Assembly: GCA_051201675.1 (NCBI GenBank)
Contig: CP179212.1
Coordinates: forward strand, 496,001 to 560,000
Direction of reading: 5' to 3'
Length of the DNA: 64,000 nt
From: HTCC2207 sp002685195
Lineage (GTDB): Bacteria > Pseudomonadota > Gammaproteobacteria > Pseudomonadales > Porticoccaceae
Shown here: piece after piece, positions 24,907 through 34,147 of the stretch
How the letters are laid out: every line of letters begins with the position of its first letter
Position numbering within the stretch: the first letter of the stretch is position 1
Translations under genes and position numbers: made by a program
Notes under the pieces: model-generated
What the model was told of the DNA's origin: nothing
The model's input: the letters and a program-made list of their open reading frames with translations, nothing else
Database searches by the model: none

Positions 24907-26301
24907 ATGAATACCGATTCCCCCGCAGATAATGATGCTCTTGAGGGCCCTATAGTTCCAACCTTCATAAGGTACATGATGCCTTCTTTGCTGGGCATGA
25001 TTGCCATGACGTCTGGCTCATTGGTGGATGGTATGTTTATCGGCAACTATGAGGGAGTGACTGCGCTGGCAGCAGTCAATCTTATTATTCCCATTACCAC
25101 GCTGCTATTCGGCGTTAGCATGATGATATCCATTGGCGGCTCTGTGCGTGGTGGCAAGTATCTAGGTGAGGAAAATACCCCTGCAGCATCGGCAATTTTT
25201 AGCAAAACCCTGATGTTTATGGTTGTTTATGGCCTGATCGTGATTGCCTTGGGGCTTATATTTGAGACTAAGATCTTTGTTAGCCTGGGGGCCGATGAGA
25301 CACTTTTTCCGGTGATGAGTGAATATTACCGGATTATTTTCCCCTTTCTGTTCTTCCAGTTTATTGTGATCCAAATATATTTCTTTATTCGCCTGGATGG
25401 CTTTCCCAATTTAGCAGCCTTGGCACTCGCCATAGGTGCAGCGGTCAATATTATATTGGACTATCTGTTTATCGCTGTCTATGGCTGGGGACTGACTGGC
25501 GCAGCACTGGCAACGGGACTCTCAGAGGTAATGTCCCTTGCGGTAATGCTGTTTTATTTTGTTCACCCACAACGGAAAATATCTTTTGGCTTACGCCAAA
25601 ACAACTGGCGCGAGGTCTTTCAGGCTGCCTATAACGGTATCTCTGAATTTATTAATGAAGTGTCTGGCGCGCTGATTGGCTTTATTTTTAATTGGATGCT
25701 TATTCAGCGAGCGGGAGTCACCGGGGTGGCAGCGATTACCTTGGTCAATTATTTGCTGTTTGTCGGATTTATGGCTTACTTCGCTATTTCCGACTCTATT
25801 CAGGTGATTATTTCGCAAAATTTTGGTGCACGAAACCATAAGAGAATCCACGCATTCTTGCGTATCGCCGGGATCATGATTTTTGGGGTCAGTGCAGTTA
25901 TTATCAGTCTATTGGTCGCCGGTAGTGAATCACTGATCGGCCTGTTTATCGATGTTGAGCGAGATAGTGAAACTCTGGCATTGGCATTAGAGTTTGTTGC
26001 TTATATTTGGCCGGTGTTTATTTTTGCCGGTTTTACTATGTTGATATCCGGATACCTCACGGCAGTGCATCGGCCATTTCAATCGGCGCTAGTGGCTAGC
26101 TGCCGCAGTTTGATTATGCCAGCGGGATTGCTGATTCTGTTTTATACGCTGCTATCGGATTACCGTTTTGTCGCCGCTATTTCAGTTGCCGAGGCGATTA
26201 GCTTTGTTTTAGCTGTCACTCTATATCTATACCATACTCCAACCATCATCATAGGTAGCGAACAACTGGCTCGTAAACCCGGTAGCTCCATAGACGATTA
26301 A
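24907..26301 (+). CDS. MATE family efflux transporter
   Basis: A 464-residue membrane protein of 12 predicted helices with the MATE hallmarks: an initial PSLLGMIAMTSGSLVDGMFIG segment (truncated here in the middle), the mirrored second half after about residue 235, and GAALATGLSE. MATE proteins export cationic compounds using Na+ or H+ gradients. It shares its upstream region, with operator copy 5, with the leftward transporter/deacetylase operon. It may therefore export toxic amines or aldehyde products, although it could equally be independent. The start ATG at 24907 has no strong ribosome site. Confidence 0.85.
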   Translation: MNTDSPADNDALEGPIVPTFIRYMMPSLLGMIAMTSGSLVDGMFIGNYEGVTALAAVNLIIPITTLLFGVSMMISIGGSVRGGKYLGEENTPAASAIFSKTLMFMVVYGLIVIALGLIFETKIFVSLGADETLFPVMSEYYRIIFPFLFFQFIVIQIYFFIRLDGFPNLAALALAIGAAVNIILDYLFIAVYGWGLTGAALATGLSEVMSLAVMLFYFVHPQRKISFGLRQNNWREVFQAAYNGISEFINEVSGALIGFIFNWMLIQRAGVTGVAAITLVNYLLFVGFMAYFAISDSIQVIISQNFGARNHKRIHAFLRIAGIMIFGVSAVIISLLVAGSESLIGLFIDVERDSETLALALEFVAYIWPVFIFAGFTMLISGYLTAVHRPFQSALVASCRSLIMPAGLLILFYTLLSDYRFVAAISVAEAISFVLAVTLYLYHTPTIIIGSEQLARKPGSSIDD

Positions 26302-26419
26302 TACTAAACGTGACAAAGGGAGTCTCAACTCATCGAGAATTTCTTCTATTTGACTTAAGAATCCTAAAAGTTAGATGTTATAATTTAAGTACAAAGGTTG
26401 TAAGGATCAAAGGGATTCA

Positions 26420-26542
26420 GTGGTTTTTTCAAAGAAAATAGTAGGGTCAAAGGAATGCATCTCATACAAAGGCCGTACAAAGTATTATACACATCCTGCA
26501 AATACAGAGGTGTTAGAGGCTGCAATCACTGAGTGGACATGA
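26420..26542 (+). CDS. Possible 40-residue small protein
   Basis: A GTG-initiated frame of 40 codons (VVFSKKIVGSK... ending ITEWT), preceded by AAAGGGA and a good TATAAT at 26379-26384. It ends 8 bp before the methyltransferase start. The composition is protein-like but I recognise no family. It may be a leader-type small gene, a decayed gene end, or chance. Confidence 0.3.
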   Translation: MVFSKKIVGSKECISYKGRTKYYTHPANTEVLEAAITEWT

Positions 26543-26550
26543 GGGCAGTT

Positions 26551-27459
26551 ATGAGTGAATCAATTTTTAGAAAAGACGCTACAGCCCAAGGGGTAGCCAA
26601 GCAACGTTTGATAGAAACTCTAGCCGAGCCTGAGGAACGTATCATTAATGATCCTTACGCGGATAGGTTTGTATTAGGTGCTAGCTTTATCAAATTTATG
26701 GGGCATAGGCTCAACGTCTGGTTAGCTCAAAAACTTGTACCCGGTTTTCACGAACATCTAATTTCGCGTACGCGCTTTATCGATGATCTAGTTAAAAAAA
26801 ATTCTGCCAGTGGAGTTGAGCAATATGTCATTCTTGGAGCGGGATATGATTCCCGAGCCCATCGGCTTGAACTTCCGTCTTCACTTAGAATTTTTGAAGT
26901 GGATCAGCCTGAAGTTCAGGCTAGAAAGCGCTCTAAACTTCCCGAAGAATTATCCAATTCAGAAAATATGACTTATGTGGCTGTTGATTTCACTCACCAG
27001 TCCTTGACTGAACAACTTATGAATGCAGGTTTTGATCAAAACAAATCCACCGTCTTTACGCTCGAGGGTGTCTCGCAGTACATCACTAAAGAAGCTTTGA
27101 GTTCAACGATCAAAGAAGTGGCTGCGCTTACCCAAAGAGCGAGTTCAATTTTTTTTATTTCGTATGTCAGTGACCTTTTCGATAAAAATCCTGAGGCTTG
27201 CTTTGGGAAGGGTTATCCAAACGCTGAAAAACGAGCTAAATTAATAATGTATGGATCAGCGAAGGTAGGTGAGCCTTGGATATCGTTCTATGGTGCTGAA
27301 GAAATAGAAAACGTTCTTTCACAGAATGGTTATTCGGTTAAAGAGAACGTAACTTTGAAGGATCTCAACTCTCGATACTTCGCCCCTGTTGGAAGAGCTC
27401 TTTCTGAAAATCAATTATTACAACTCGAACATTTTGTGATGGCAGAATCTCAGAGTTGA
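26551..27459 (+). CDS. SAM-dependent O-methyltransferase, TIGR00027/leucine carboxyl methyltransferase-like
   Basis: A 302-residue methyltransferase of the PPM/LCMT-like group. Family features are the N-terminal DPYADRFVLG, the long helix with LISRTRFIDDLV, the SAM-binding YVILGAGYDSRAHRL followed by the acidic IFEVDQPEVQARK, and FTLEGVSQYIT. Known relatives methylate small molecules or polyketide-type acids, and the substrate here is not evident. I choose the ATG at 26551; an alternative GTG at 26533 adds six residues. The gene has no obvious functional partner next to it. Confidence 0.82.
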   Translation: MSESIFRKDATAQGVAKQRLIETLAEPEERIINDPYADRFVLGASFIKFMGHRLNVWLAQKLVPGFHEHLISRTRFIDDLVKKNSASGVEQYVILGAGYDSRAHRLELPSSLRIFEVDQPEVQARKRSKLPEELSNSENMTYVAVDFTHQSLTEQLMNAGFDQNKSTVFTLEGVSQYITKEALSSTIKEVAALTQRASSIFFISYVSDLFDKNPEACFGKGYPNAEKRAKLIMYGSAKVGEPWISFYGAEEIENVLSQNGYSVKENVTLKDLNSRYFAPVGRALSENQLLQLEHFVMAESQS

Positions 27460-27653
27460 TTTAGCGTCTTGCCACAGAGTGTGTAGTTTAAATACGACAA
27501 GTTACTGATAAAAAAGAACAGTAGGTAAGCCTATTGAGTGGGACTTAAAAATACTTACTAACACTCTTTTTTCTGTCTCAACAATGTTGTTGCTACGGAA
27601 ATTTAAATGGAGGATGTCTTTTTAACAGTAGGGGAGTGATTTTGTCTTGAGCT

Positions 27654-28352
27654 CTATATCCGCAGGAAAAATTCGATAACTTCAGCGCCATCTACAATAA
27701 TAGATTGGCTAAAATTCTCATCGTCAGTTAATGCTACTCTTAAGGTTTGATGAGCACCAATATATTTTTGATTTGAACTGGACAGGACTGTCTCTAACCC
27801 TTCAGCGTCATTGTTAAATGTACAAGTGCCAAACCAAAAAGCTGCGTCTGATATGCCTTCTTTATAAACCGTCTCAAGGCAAATAAAATGGCCGCCACCG
27901 ATGATTTTAGTTTTAACACGATTGGCTTCTTTTAGCTGCCATAAACCATCAAAGAGTGAGGTCGTATTTGAGGTTCTAACCCAAGACTCCACCATATCTA
28001 AACAGCGGCCATCTTCGTAAGTCATTCCTAAAAGCGTCTGTGAAAACCCTGCGAGGGTATGTTTGATATCAATATCAAAGGTGAGGCCATTTACCGCACC
28101 TTTCTGGTTAACTCTGGGCTCCTCCACCATCACACCATTTTTCCATGTTGCTATGCCAGCACCAACATCAATACCATACTCAGGATGCACAAAAGCAAAC
28201 ATAAAGCGATTATTGGTGTAAATTTTTAATTGATCGCGCAGTTGCACGGTTACCTGGCCCTTCTCTGTCAATTCTACTTCTTTGAGCAGATAGGCGCCGT
28301 CGGGTAATGGAGAAGCTTTTGGGGACTCAACAGAGGAGGTTACATTAGGCAT
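27654..28352 (-). CDS. Protein of unknown function with two lipocalin-like repeats
   Basis: A 232-residue protein without signal peptide or membrane segment. It seems to be made of two related halves: DGAYLLKEVEL... (about residues 18-120) and DGLWQLKEANR... (about 132-232). Each begins with DG-x-(Y/W)-x-LKE and has a stretch of beta-strands, a pattern typical of small lipocalin-like barrels. No catalytic motif is visible. Neighbours (a methyltransferase on one side, a metallo-beta-lactamase on the other) give no clear hint. I do not recognise a named family. Confidence 0.6.
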   Translation of the reverse strand: MPNVTSSVESPKASPLPDGAYLLKEVELTEKGQVTVQLRDQLKIYTNNRFMFAFVHPEYGIDVGAGIATWKNGVMVEEPRVNQKGAVNGLTFDIDIKHTLAGFSQTLLGMTYEDGRCLDMVESWVRTSNTTSLFDGLWQLKEANRVKTKIIGGGHFICLETVYKEGISDAAFWFGTCTFNNDAEGLETVLSSSNQKYIGAHQTLRVALTDDENFSQSIIVDGAEVIEFFLRI

Positions 28353-28584
28353 GGTGAGTCTCTTATTAAACTGAAAAATTATTTAGCAGATTCCTATATT
28401 ACCAGTCCCCAATAAGAATCAATACAGGACGTACTTCATTTTGGTATCCTGATGTGCTGTTTAGCTTTATTTTTTATTTTGGTTAGCCGTACCCTTAACT
28501 TATATCGGTTAAATGCTTCGGTTATTTTGGTAAGGGGAGAATCCACTGTTTTTGATGATTGCATTAATTAACTGGGAGTAAATA

Positions 28585-30285
28585 ATGAAATTGCTAAGAT
28601 TCGTACTTATTTTGGGGCTGGGTATTCATTGTAGCTTCGCCAGCACATCAACTAATATTTTCGGTGCGCCAGAGAGTAAAGAGTTGCGCGAGAATGTTTC
28701 TATGTTTGGTGATTCTCGGTTGGTCCAAGTGACAGATCGAGTTTATCTTGCCTACGCTTATGATCTGGTTAATGCAGTATTCGTGATTGGTGATGATGGT
28801 ATTGTGATTATCGATACTTTAGCCCGTGTAGAGAATGCAGAACGGGCACTGGATAGTCTTAGACAAATTACTGCAAAACCGATTGTGGCCGTCATTTACT
28901 CTCATGGTCACTTTGATCATACCGGTGGCAGTGCCGCATTTTCGCCCACTGATTCAGAGTCCAGTATTGCAGTCTATGCCAGTGCTAAATGGCCACGTTA
29001 CCGGCAAGAGTTAGTCAGTCCACTATATCCTATGATTAATAGGAGATTGATAGAGCAGGTTGGTTTTGCGGTTGCTACTCCTGGGACAGAACGTTATGAA
29101 CATGTATTGGGGCCAGTCTATCCTCAATCTATCACTCAATCATACGTAACGCCGACCCATACAATTTCAGGGCGCACACAAATAACACTGGCTGGCGTTA
29201 AATTTGAAATAGTGCCAATTCCTTCAGAAATGGACGATGAGTTAGTTATTTGGTTGCCGGAAGAACGCGTGGCTTATGCTGCCGATACTATGGCTCAGAT
29301 GTTCCCCTTTTTAGCGACTCCCCGCAGTGAATCTTCACGCAGTCCTCGAGGATTTATAAAAGCTAAAGATATTTTATTAGACTGGGAACCTGAGCACTTA
29401 CTTTTAGGTCATGGTCCTGTGCTTAGTGGCCAGCGAGAAGTAAAAGCCCTTATAACTAATTATCGCGATGTAGAGCAGACTCTGTTAGACCAAACTATTG
29501 CAGCAATTAACAACGGCAAGACTCGCAATCAGGCTGCTGCAGATCTGCGATTGCCGGCTCATTTAGCCAATGACCCTAAGTTAATTGATGCATATCATCG
29601 TCAAAGTTGGGTTGTTAAAGGTCTATATACTCGTTTGAGTGGTTGGTTTGGTAACGATGTTTTGGAGATGGTTCAGCATATCCCCGTAGAGGAGGCAAAG
29701 CGTATGATTGCCCTAGCTGGTGGGCCTAATGCCATGTTAAGTAAAGCTAGAACTGCGCTAAGAGCGCAAGATTATCCCTGGGCCACACAACTATCCACCT
29801 ATCTTATACGAGCGAACCAGAGGTCAGACTCAGCGCTTCAGATAAAAATTGATGCGTTAAAGGCGATGGCTGCAAACACTCATAGTAGTAATGAGCGGTT
29901 TTACTTACTTTCTGGGGCATTATGGCTTGAGCGAGGTGGACCGATAGTTCCGGCGTTTAATTTAGAAGGCCAGACCCATATGGTGCCTACCTCAGAACTT
30001 ATTGAGTTGTTGGGTCCAAGATTAGATCCTTTGCGAAGCGCTGACACTAACTTAACTATCAATCTTTTAGTTACAGATACTCAAGAAAGCTTTCGCTTGA
30101 CGGTGCGCCGAGGTGTTTTAGAAAGGCGATCAGGTGAGCACAGCCAACCCGATCTAGTGCTGGCGATGAAGCGCAACGCACTGTTAGCCTTCACCGCCAA
30201 ATTATCATCTCTTGAAGAGTTACTTAGTCAAGATAGGGTCGTACAAAAGGGGGATGCTAGCCATTTTTGGAGTTTGCTGAACTAA
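28585..30285 (+). CDS. Exported metallo-beta-lactamase-fold alkylsulfatase-like hydrolase
   Basis: A 566-residue protein resembling linear alkylsulfatases of the SdsA1/BDS1 type. After a signal peptide of about 20 residues, the metallo-beta-lactamase domain carries the zinc motif YSHGHFDHTGG (HxHxDH), VAYAADTM and LLLGHGPVLSG. The dimerisation domain follows (about residues 300-425), with LRLPAHLANDPKL and SWVVKGLYTRLSGWFGNDV, then a C-terminal SCP2-like lipid-binding domain (about 440-566). Such enzymes cleave alkyl sulfates to alcohol and sulfate in the periplasm. It is somewhat shorter than BDS1. The exact ester is unknown. Confidence 0.8.
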   Translation: MKLLRFVLILGLGIHCSFASTSTNIFGAPESKELRENVSMFGDSRLVQVTDRVYLAYAYDLVNAVFVIGDDGIVIIDTLARVENAERALDSLRQITAKPIVAVIYSHGHFDHTGGSAAFSPTDSESSIAVYASAKWPRYRQELVSPLYPMINRRLIEQVGFAVATPGTERYEHVLGPVYPQSITQSYVTPTHTISGRTQITLAGVKFEIVPIPSEMDDELVIWLPEERVAYAADTMAQMFPFLATPRSESSRSPRGFIKAKDILLDWEPEHLLLGHGPVLSGQREVKALITNYRDVEQTLLDQTIAAINNGKTRNQAAADLRLPAHLANDPKLIDAYHRQSWVVKGLYTRLSGWFGNDVLEMVQHIPVEEAKRMIALAGGPNAMLSKARTALRAQDYPWATQLSTYLIRANQRSDSALQIKIDALKAMAANTHSSNERFYLLSGALWLERGGPIVPAFNLEGQTHMVPTSELIELLGPRLDPLRSADTNLTINLLVTDTQESFRLTVRRGVLERRSGEHSQPDLVLAMKRNALLAFTAKLSSLEELLSQDRVVQKGDASHFWSLLN

Positions 30286-30395
30286 TTCTTTTGCGCCGCA
30301 TATCTGATGGTGTGAGGACTAAGGTGAAGGTTGATTTGCCTTAGTTGTTAACTGGTCTTACATTACCAATCCTTAATTAAAATACTGAGGGCACA

Positions 30396-30908
30396 ATGCA
30401 ATATAGAAAGACTCTCAAAAAAAGAAATATTAAAACATTTAAGGGGCTTATTTCTTATTTGATTGCTTGTTTAGCATTGGATTGGTTGATGCTTAACTTT
30501 CAGTGGTATACCTCGTTACCGCAATATCACTGGACAGATGGTTATGGACAACCTGTCAGCATGCATTCGGGACTTATTGGTATCTTTATATGTTCAATGA
30601 TCATCGCAATCATATCTATTGAGGCTAGACGTAAAATAAGAATCAAAGTATGTTCTAAATGTGGTCTGTCAAGAGCCGTTACAAAGACTACGGCCTTATT
30701 AACCAACGAACAAAAAGAAGATTTATATAAGAAATCTCCAGAACTTTTTTCTGAAATACATTTAAATTTAAAAACGGCGCTGAGTTCCAACGTAACGGGC
30801 AACTATGTGCAATGTAAAAAATGCGGCTATCAACATGAATGTAAACTCAGAACGGATGCCCATGTTCCTGACGATTTTCGCGAGTCTGATTCTGGCTATA
30901 TACGATGA
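30396..30908 (+). CDS. Small membrane protein with two C-x2-C zinc-ribbon-like pairs, function unknown
   Basis: 170 residues. Two predicted transmembrane helices in the first half (GLISYLIACLALDWLMLNF and the segment around GLIGIFICSMIIAIISI) are followed by a soluble tail with VCSKCGL and, about 45 residues on, QCKKCGY. The two CxxC pairs would form a zinc ribbon. I do not recognise a family. It is preceded by about 110 bp containing a loose inverted repeat ACTAAGG/CCTTAGT, possibly an RNA hairpin after the hydrolase. Confidence 0.55.
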   Translation: MQYRKTLKKRNIKTFKGLISYLIACLALDWLMLNFQWYTSLPQYHWTDGYGQPVSMHSGLIGIFICSMIIAIISIEARRKIRIKVCSKCGLSRAVTKTTALLTNEQKEDLYKKSPELFSEIHLNLKTALSSNVTGNYVQCKKCGYQHECKLRTDAHVPDDFRESDSGYIR

Positions 30909-30972
30909 GCAATTATGGGTGGACAATACGGTATACGCAAAAACAGCCACACCCTACATCTGCTATTAATGT

Positions 30973-31380
30973 TTAATCTTCATCAAGCAAAGGGTTTGTA
31001 CCCCACTTATTTTCGCGTCCCTCTTCATTGTCCTTTGGTTTTTTAACCATCCAGTAAATGAAAGGAATTAAGCCAATAATGGTAATAGGAATAAGTTGCC
31101 ACCAACCGCTTCTATTGACGTCATGTAAACGCCTAGCTGTTACACAAATAAAAGGAATTATAATAGCTAAAAGAAAAAGTAAATTTAGGACGCCCGGTTG
31201 TTGACCGAACGGATCAGGTGCACCGAACTGCCACCCAAGCACCGCATCTAAGACATCAGATAATGCAGAGGCCAAAACGTAAAATAGAGTAAACCACCAA
31301 TACTCTGACCTAGATGCTCTACCTTCTATAGTGGCATATTTCTTAACCAACACACTTGTAACTGCTTCCTTCATATTCAT
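30973..31380 (-). CDS. DUF805 inner-membrane protein (YhaH/YhaI-like)
   Basis: A 135-residue membrane protein of the DUF805 family. KYATIEGRASRSEYWWF is the hallmark start (G-R-x-x-R-x-E-[YF]-W), followed by three or four helices and the motif VTARRLHDVNRSGWW. The family is found in many proteobacteria, and its function is not established. I start at the ATG at 31380, which follows an AGAGGGA ribosome site; an in-frame ATG six bases later is the alternative. A longer reading from 31419 would not have a ribosome site. Confidence 0.85.
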   Translation of the reverse strand: MNMKEAVTSVLVKKYATIEGRASRSEYWWFTLFYVLASALSDVLDAVLGWQFGAPDPFGQQPGVLNLLFLLAIIIPFICVTARRLHDVNRSGWWQLIPITIIGLIPFIYWMVKKPKDNEEGRENKWGTNPLLDED

Positions 31381-31568
31381 GGTAATCCCTCTCGTCAAAT
31401 TTGGTTGAAGATATATCAATATGCATATCTACATAGTAACTATAGACGCTTAAACTGATTTTACAAACCAACCCTAAAGTACCCACACGGATACTGTAAC
31501 AATCACAAGTAACAAAACACTCCCCCCGCCCCCCTAAAGGGAAGCGAAACTGCAAATTGGGTAAAAAT

Positions 31569-31596
31569 AATTTTGGCAGGAATTTTGGCAGGAATT
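31569..31596. repeat. Tandem 12-bp direct repeat beside tRNA-Leu
   Basis: The unit TTTTGGCAGGAA occurs twice in direct succession between the DUF805 gene and the tRNA terminator. The location beside a tRNA gene, a usual integrase target, makes a remnant of an integrated element possible, but no integrase gene is present. The wider gap 31381-31929 otherwise contains only the tRNA, its terminator and its promoter. Confidence 0.4.
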
Positions 31597-31615
31597 GATA
31601 GGGTTAGGCGCAAAA

Positions 31616-31647
31616 AAGCCCCTGCAGTCTAAGGATTGCAGGGGCTT
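31616..31647 (-). terminator. Rho-independent terminator of tRNA-Leu
   Basis: AAGCCCCTGCA and TGCAGGGGCTT form a perfect 11-bp stem with a 10-nt loop. On the minus strand it is followed by a T-run (the A-run at 31612-31617), and it begins 12 bp after the tRNA 3' end. Confidence 0.9.
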
Positions 31648-31658
31648 GAGAGCATATT

Positions 31659-31745
31659 TGGTACCAGTGGCCGGACTCGAACCGGCACGCTTTTAAGGGC
31701 GCGGGATTTTGAATCCCGTGTGTCTACCAATTCCACCACACTGGC
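31659..31745 (-). tRNA. tRNA-Leu, anticodon CAA
   Basis: An 87-nt tRNA with long variable arm, read on the minus strand from GCCAGTG to an encoded 3' CCA. The acceptor arm pairs GCCAGTG with CACTGGT (first pair G-U). The anticodon arm is CGGGA-TTCAAAA-TCCCG, giving CAA, which reads UUG codons. The T-arm loop GGTTCGAGTCC is canonical. It stands alone, with its own promoter and terminator. Confidence 0.96.
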
Positions 31746-31779
31746 ATTCTCTATCTGCTTCAACTTCGGCAGGGCGGCG

Positions 31780-31807
31780 ATTATAGCAGTGATCAATAGT
31801 GGGTCAA
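31780..31807 (-). promoter_or_regulatory. Sigma70 promoter of tRNA-Leu
   Basis: On the minus strand TTGACC (31802-31807), a 16-bp spacer and a perfect TATAAT (31780-31785) stand 34 bp before the tRNA. The GC-rich bases just after the -10 (GCCGCC) are typical of stringently controlled stable-RNA promoters. Confidence 0.8.
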
Positions 31808-31929
31808 CAGATTTAAATGTGATGAGCCGGTGAATGCAATCTCCAACGTGTCATTGTAAATATTTTGGCGCTTTAGGCGTAATTTCTATACCCTTGCGGG
31901 CCAGAACTTAATCACTTTAAAAAATTGTT

Positions 31930-32976
31930 ATGCGACGTGACCATTTCCAATTTGAGCTGCCCAATGAGTTGATTGCTCGTCAGCCTGCTGAGCAGCGCCA
32001 AGGTAGTCGGCTTTTGTTTTTAGATGGAGCAAAAAATCACCTAAAGCATGAGCAGTTCGGTGATTTTTTAACCCATATAGAGAGCGGTGATTTAATTGTA
32101 TTTAATAATACTAAAGTCATTCCGGCTCGACTCTATGGCCAAAAGCAAAGTGGCGGCAAGATCGAGGTTTTGGTGGAGCGGTTAGTAAGCAGTCATTCCG
32201 TGCAGGCTCATGTGCGCGCCAGCAAAGCACCAAAGCCCGGTACTCAGATCGTTTTTTCTAAGGATTTTGGTGCCCAGATGACGGGTCGGGCTGATGATCT
32301 ATTCGAATTAACCTTCAACAGACCAGTGTTAGAGGTTCTAGAGTCTATTGGTCATATGCCGTTGCCCCCATACATTGATCGAGAGGATACCGAAGCGGAC
32401 AAGTCTCGCTACCAAACGGTTTATGCTGAACAGTTGGGTGCTGTTGCGGCGCCCACAGCAGGACTTCATTTTGATGAAAGAATGCTTGCTAATATTGAAG
32501 CCAAGGGCGCCAAAGTTGCTTTTGTAACCTTACATGTGGGTGCGGGGACCTTTCAGCCAGTGCGAGTGGACAATATTAGCGATCATCAAATGCATTCAGA
32601 ATGGTTGCATGTGAGTCAGGCTGTCACTGATCAAGTCTTGCAAACCAAGGCCAATGGTGGCCGAGTGATTGCTGTGGGAACAACAAGTGTAAGATGTCTA
32701 GAAACCGCAGCGCAAAACGGCCAGATTGCTCCTTTTGAGGGGGAGACGAATATTTTTATTTATCCTGGTTATCGATTTAATGTTGTTGATGGTTTGCTGA
32801 CTAATTTTCATTTGTCAGAATCCACACTATTAATGTTAGTCAGCGCATTTGCTGGATATAAGCCTATAATGGCCGCCTATCAGGAGGCAGTATCAGAGCG
32901 ATATCGTTTCTTTAGTTATGGCGATGCTATGTTTTTACTGCACAACCCCAATGCTAATCAGGATATACCCCAATGA
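31930..32976 (+). CDS. queA: S-adenosylmethionine:tRNA ribosyltransferase-isomerase
   Basis: QueA turns 7-aminomethyl-7-deazaguanine in tRNA into epoxyqueuosine, using the ribosyl part of SAM. The 348-residue length is normal. Recognisable segments are FELPNELIARQPAEQR at the start, DGAKN and GDLIVFNNTKVIPARL, YQTVYAEQLGAVAAPTAGLHF (shown in part) and TLHVGAGTFQPVR, ending in TNFHLSESTLLMLVSAFAG. It overlaps tgt by four bases (ATGA), so the two queuosine genes are translationally coupled. Confidence 0.96.
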   Translation: MRRDHFQFELPNELIARQPAEQRQGSRLLFLDGAKNHLKHEQFGDFLTHIESGDLIVFNNTKVIPARLYGQKQSGGKIEVLVERLVSSHSVQAHVRASKAPKPGTQIVFSKDFGAQMTGRADDLFELTFNRPVLEVLESIGHMPLPPYIDREDTEADKSRYQTVYAEQLGAVAAPTAGLHFDERMLANIEAKGAKVAFVTLHVGAGTFQPVRVDNISDHQMHSEWLHVSQAVTDQVLQTKANGGRVIAVGTTSVRCLETAAQNGQIAPFEGETNIFIYPGYRFNVVDGLLTNFHLSESTLLMLVSAFAGYKPIMAAYQEAVSERYRFFSYGDAMFLLHNPNANQDIPQ

Positions 32977-34112
32977 GCCGCGAATGTTTTATGCAATTTA
33001 AGGTATCTGCTACCGACGGAAAGGCACGTCGAGGTGAGATGCAGTTTCCTCGCGGTGTTGTTCAAACACCTGCGTTTATGCCGGTGGGGACCTATGGCAC
33101 AGTCAAGGGAATGTTACCCAAAGACATAGAAGAGATTGGCGCGGAAATGATTCTTGGTAATACCTTTCATTTGATGTTGCGCCCAGGTACCGAGGTTGTC
33201 AAAGCCCATGGAGATCTGCATGATTTTATTCAGTGGCAGGGCCCTATTTTGACTGATTCTGGTGGCTTTCAGGTATTTAGTTTGGGCGATATGCGCAAGA
33301 TCACTGAAGAAGGTGTTAAGTTTAAATCCCCTATTGATGGCAGCTCGGTATTTATTGATCCAGAAACTTCAATGCAGGTTCAGCGAGATTTGGGTAGTGA
33401 TGTGGTGATGATTTTTGATGAGTGCACGCCTTATCCAGCTACGGAAAAAGAGGCTGAGGACTCGATGCAGTTGTCACTGCGTTGGGCCCAGCGAAGTAAA
33501 GCGGCTCATGGTAATAACCCTTCTGCTCTTTTTGGCATTGTGCAGGGCGGTATGTATGAATCCTTGCGTGATATTTCATTGGCGGGTTTGGTGGATATTA
33601 ATTTTGACGGCTATGCCATCGGTGGTCTGTCAGTGGGAGAACCAAAAGAGGATATGCTAAGGGTTCTCGATCATCTGGCTGATAATATGCCTGAGGATAA
33701 GCCTCGATATCTCATGGGCGTTGGCAAGCCAGCTGATTTAGTGGAGGGTGTGCGCCGAGGCATCGATATGTTTGATTGTGTGATGCCGACTCGAAATGCC
33801 CGCAATGGCCATCTGTTTACGAGCACTGGCGTGATAAAAATTCGCAATGCCAAGCATCGACATGATACTCAATCATTGGATGCTGAGTGCGACTGCTATA
33901 CCTGTAGAAACTTTAGTCGCGGCTATCTTCATCATCTAGAAAAATGCGGGGAAATGCTCAGTGCTCAGTTAAATACTATTCATAACCTCCGTTTTTATCA
34001 AACTTTAATGGCAGGCCTTCGTGATGCTATTGCGCAGGGAAAATTAGACTCTTTTGCTGATGAGTTTTATCGTAAACAGGCGATTGGTGATGGTGGGGGT
34101 TTAAATACTTAA
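32973..34112 (+). CDS. tgt: tRNA-guanine transglycosylase
   Basis: Tgt exchanges guanine-34 for preQ1 in tRNAs with GUN anticodons. The 379-residue protein has the complete set: FMPVGTYGTVKGM, the catalytic region LTDSGGFQVFSLG (Asp), GGLSVGEPKEDM, the nucleophile segment FDCVMPTRNARNG and the zinc ligands CDCYTCRNFSRGYLHH. The start at 32973 overlaps queA; an internal ATG 18 bp later is also possible. Normally yajC follows and precedes secD, but here only 66 bp separate tgt from secD. Confidence 0.96.
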   Translation: MSRECFMQFKVSATDGKARRGEMQFPRGVVQTPAFMPVGTYGTVKGMLPKDIEEIGAEMILGNTFHLMLRPGTEVVKAHGDLHDFIQWQGPILTDSGGFQVFSLGDMRKITEEGVKFKSPIDGSSVFIDPETSMQVQRDLGSDVVMIFDECTPYPATEKEAEDSMQLSLRWAQRSKAAHGNNPSALFGIVQGGMYESLRDISLAGLVDINFDGYAIGGLSVGEPKEDMLRVLDHLADNMPEDKPRYLMGVGKPADLVEGVRRGIDMFDCVMPTRNARNGHLFTSTGVIKIRNAKHRHDTQSLDAECDCYTCRNFSRGYLHHLEKCGEMLSAQLNTIHNLRFYQTLMAGLRDAIAQGKLDSFADEFYRKQAIGDGGGLNT

Positions 34113-34141
34113 ATCTGCCCCTATTTAAGAAGGAATACCGC

Positions 34142-34147
34142 TATAAT
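34142..34147 (+). promoter_or_regulatory. Possible -10 element before secD
   Basis: A perfect TATAAT stands 31 bp before the secD start, in the 66-bp gap where yajC would normally be. No good -35 lies at the right spacing, so this is only a candidate. Confidence 0.35.
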
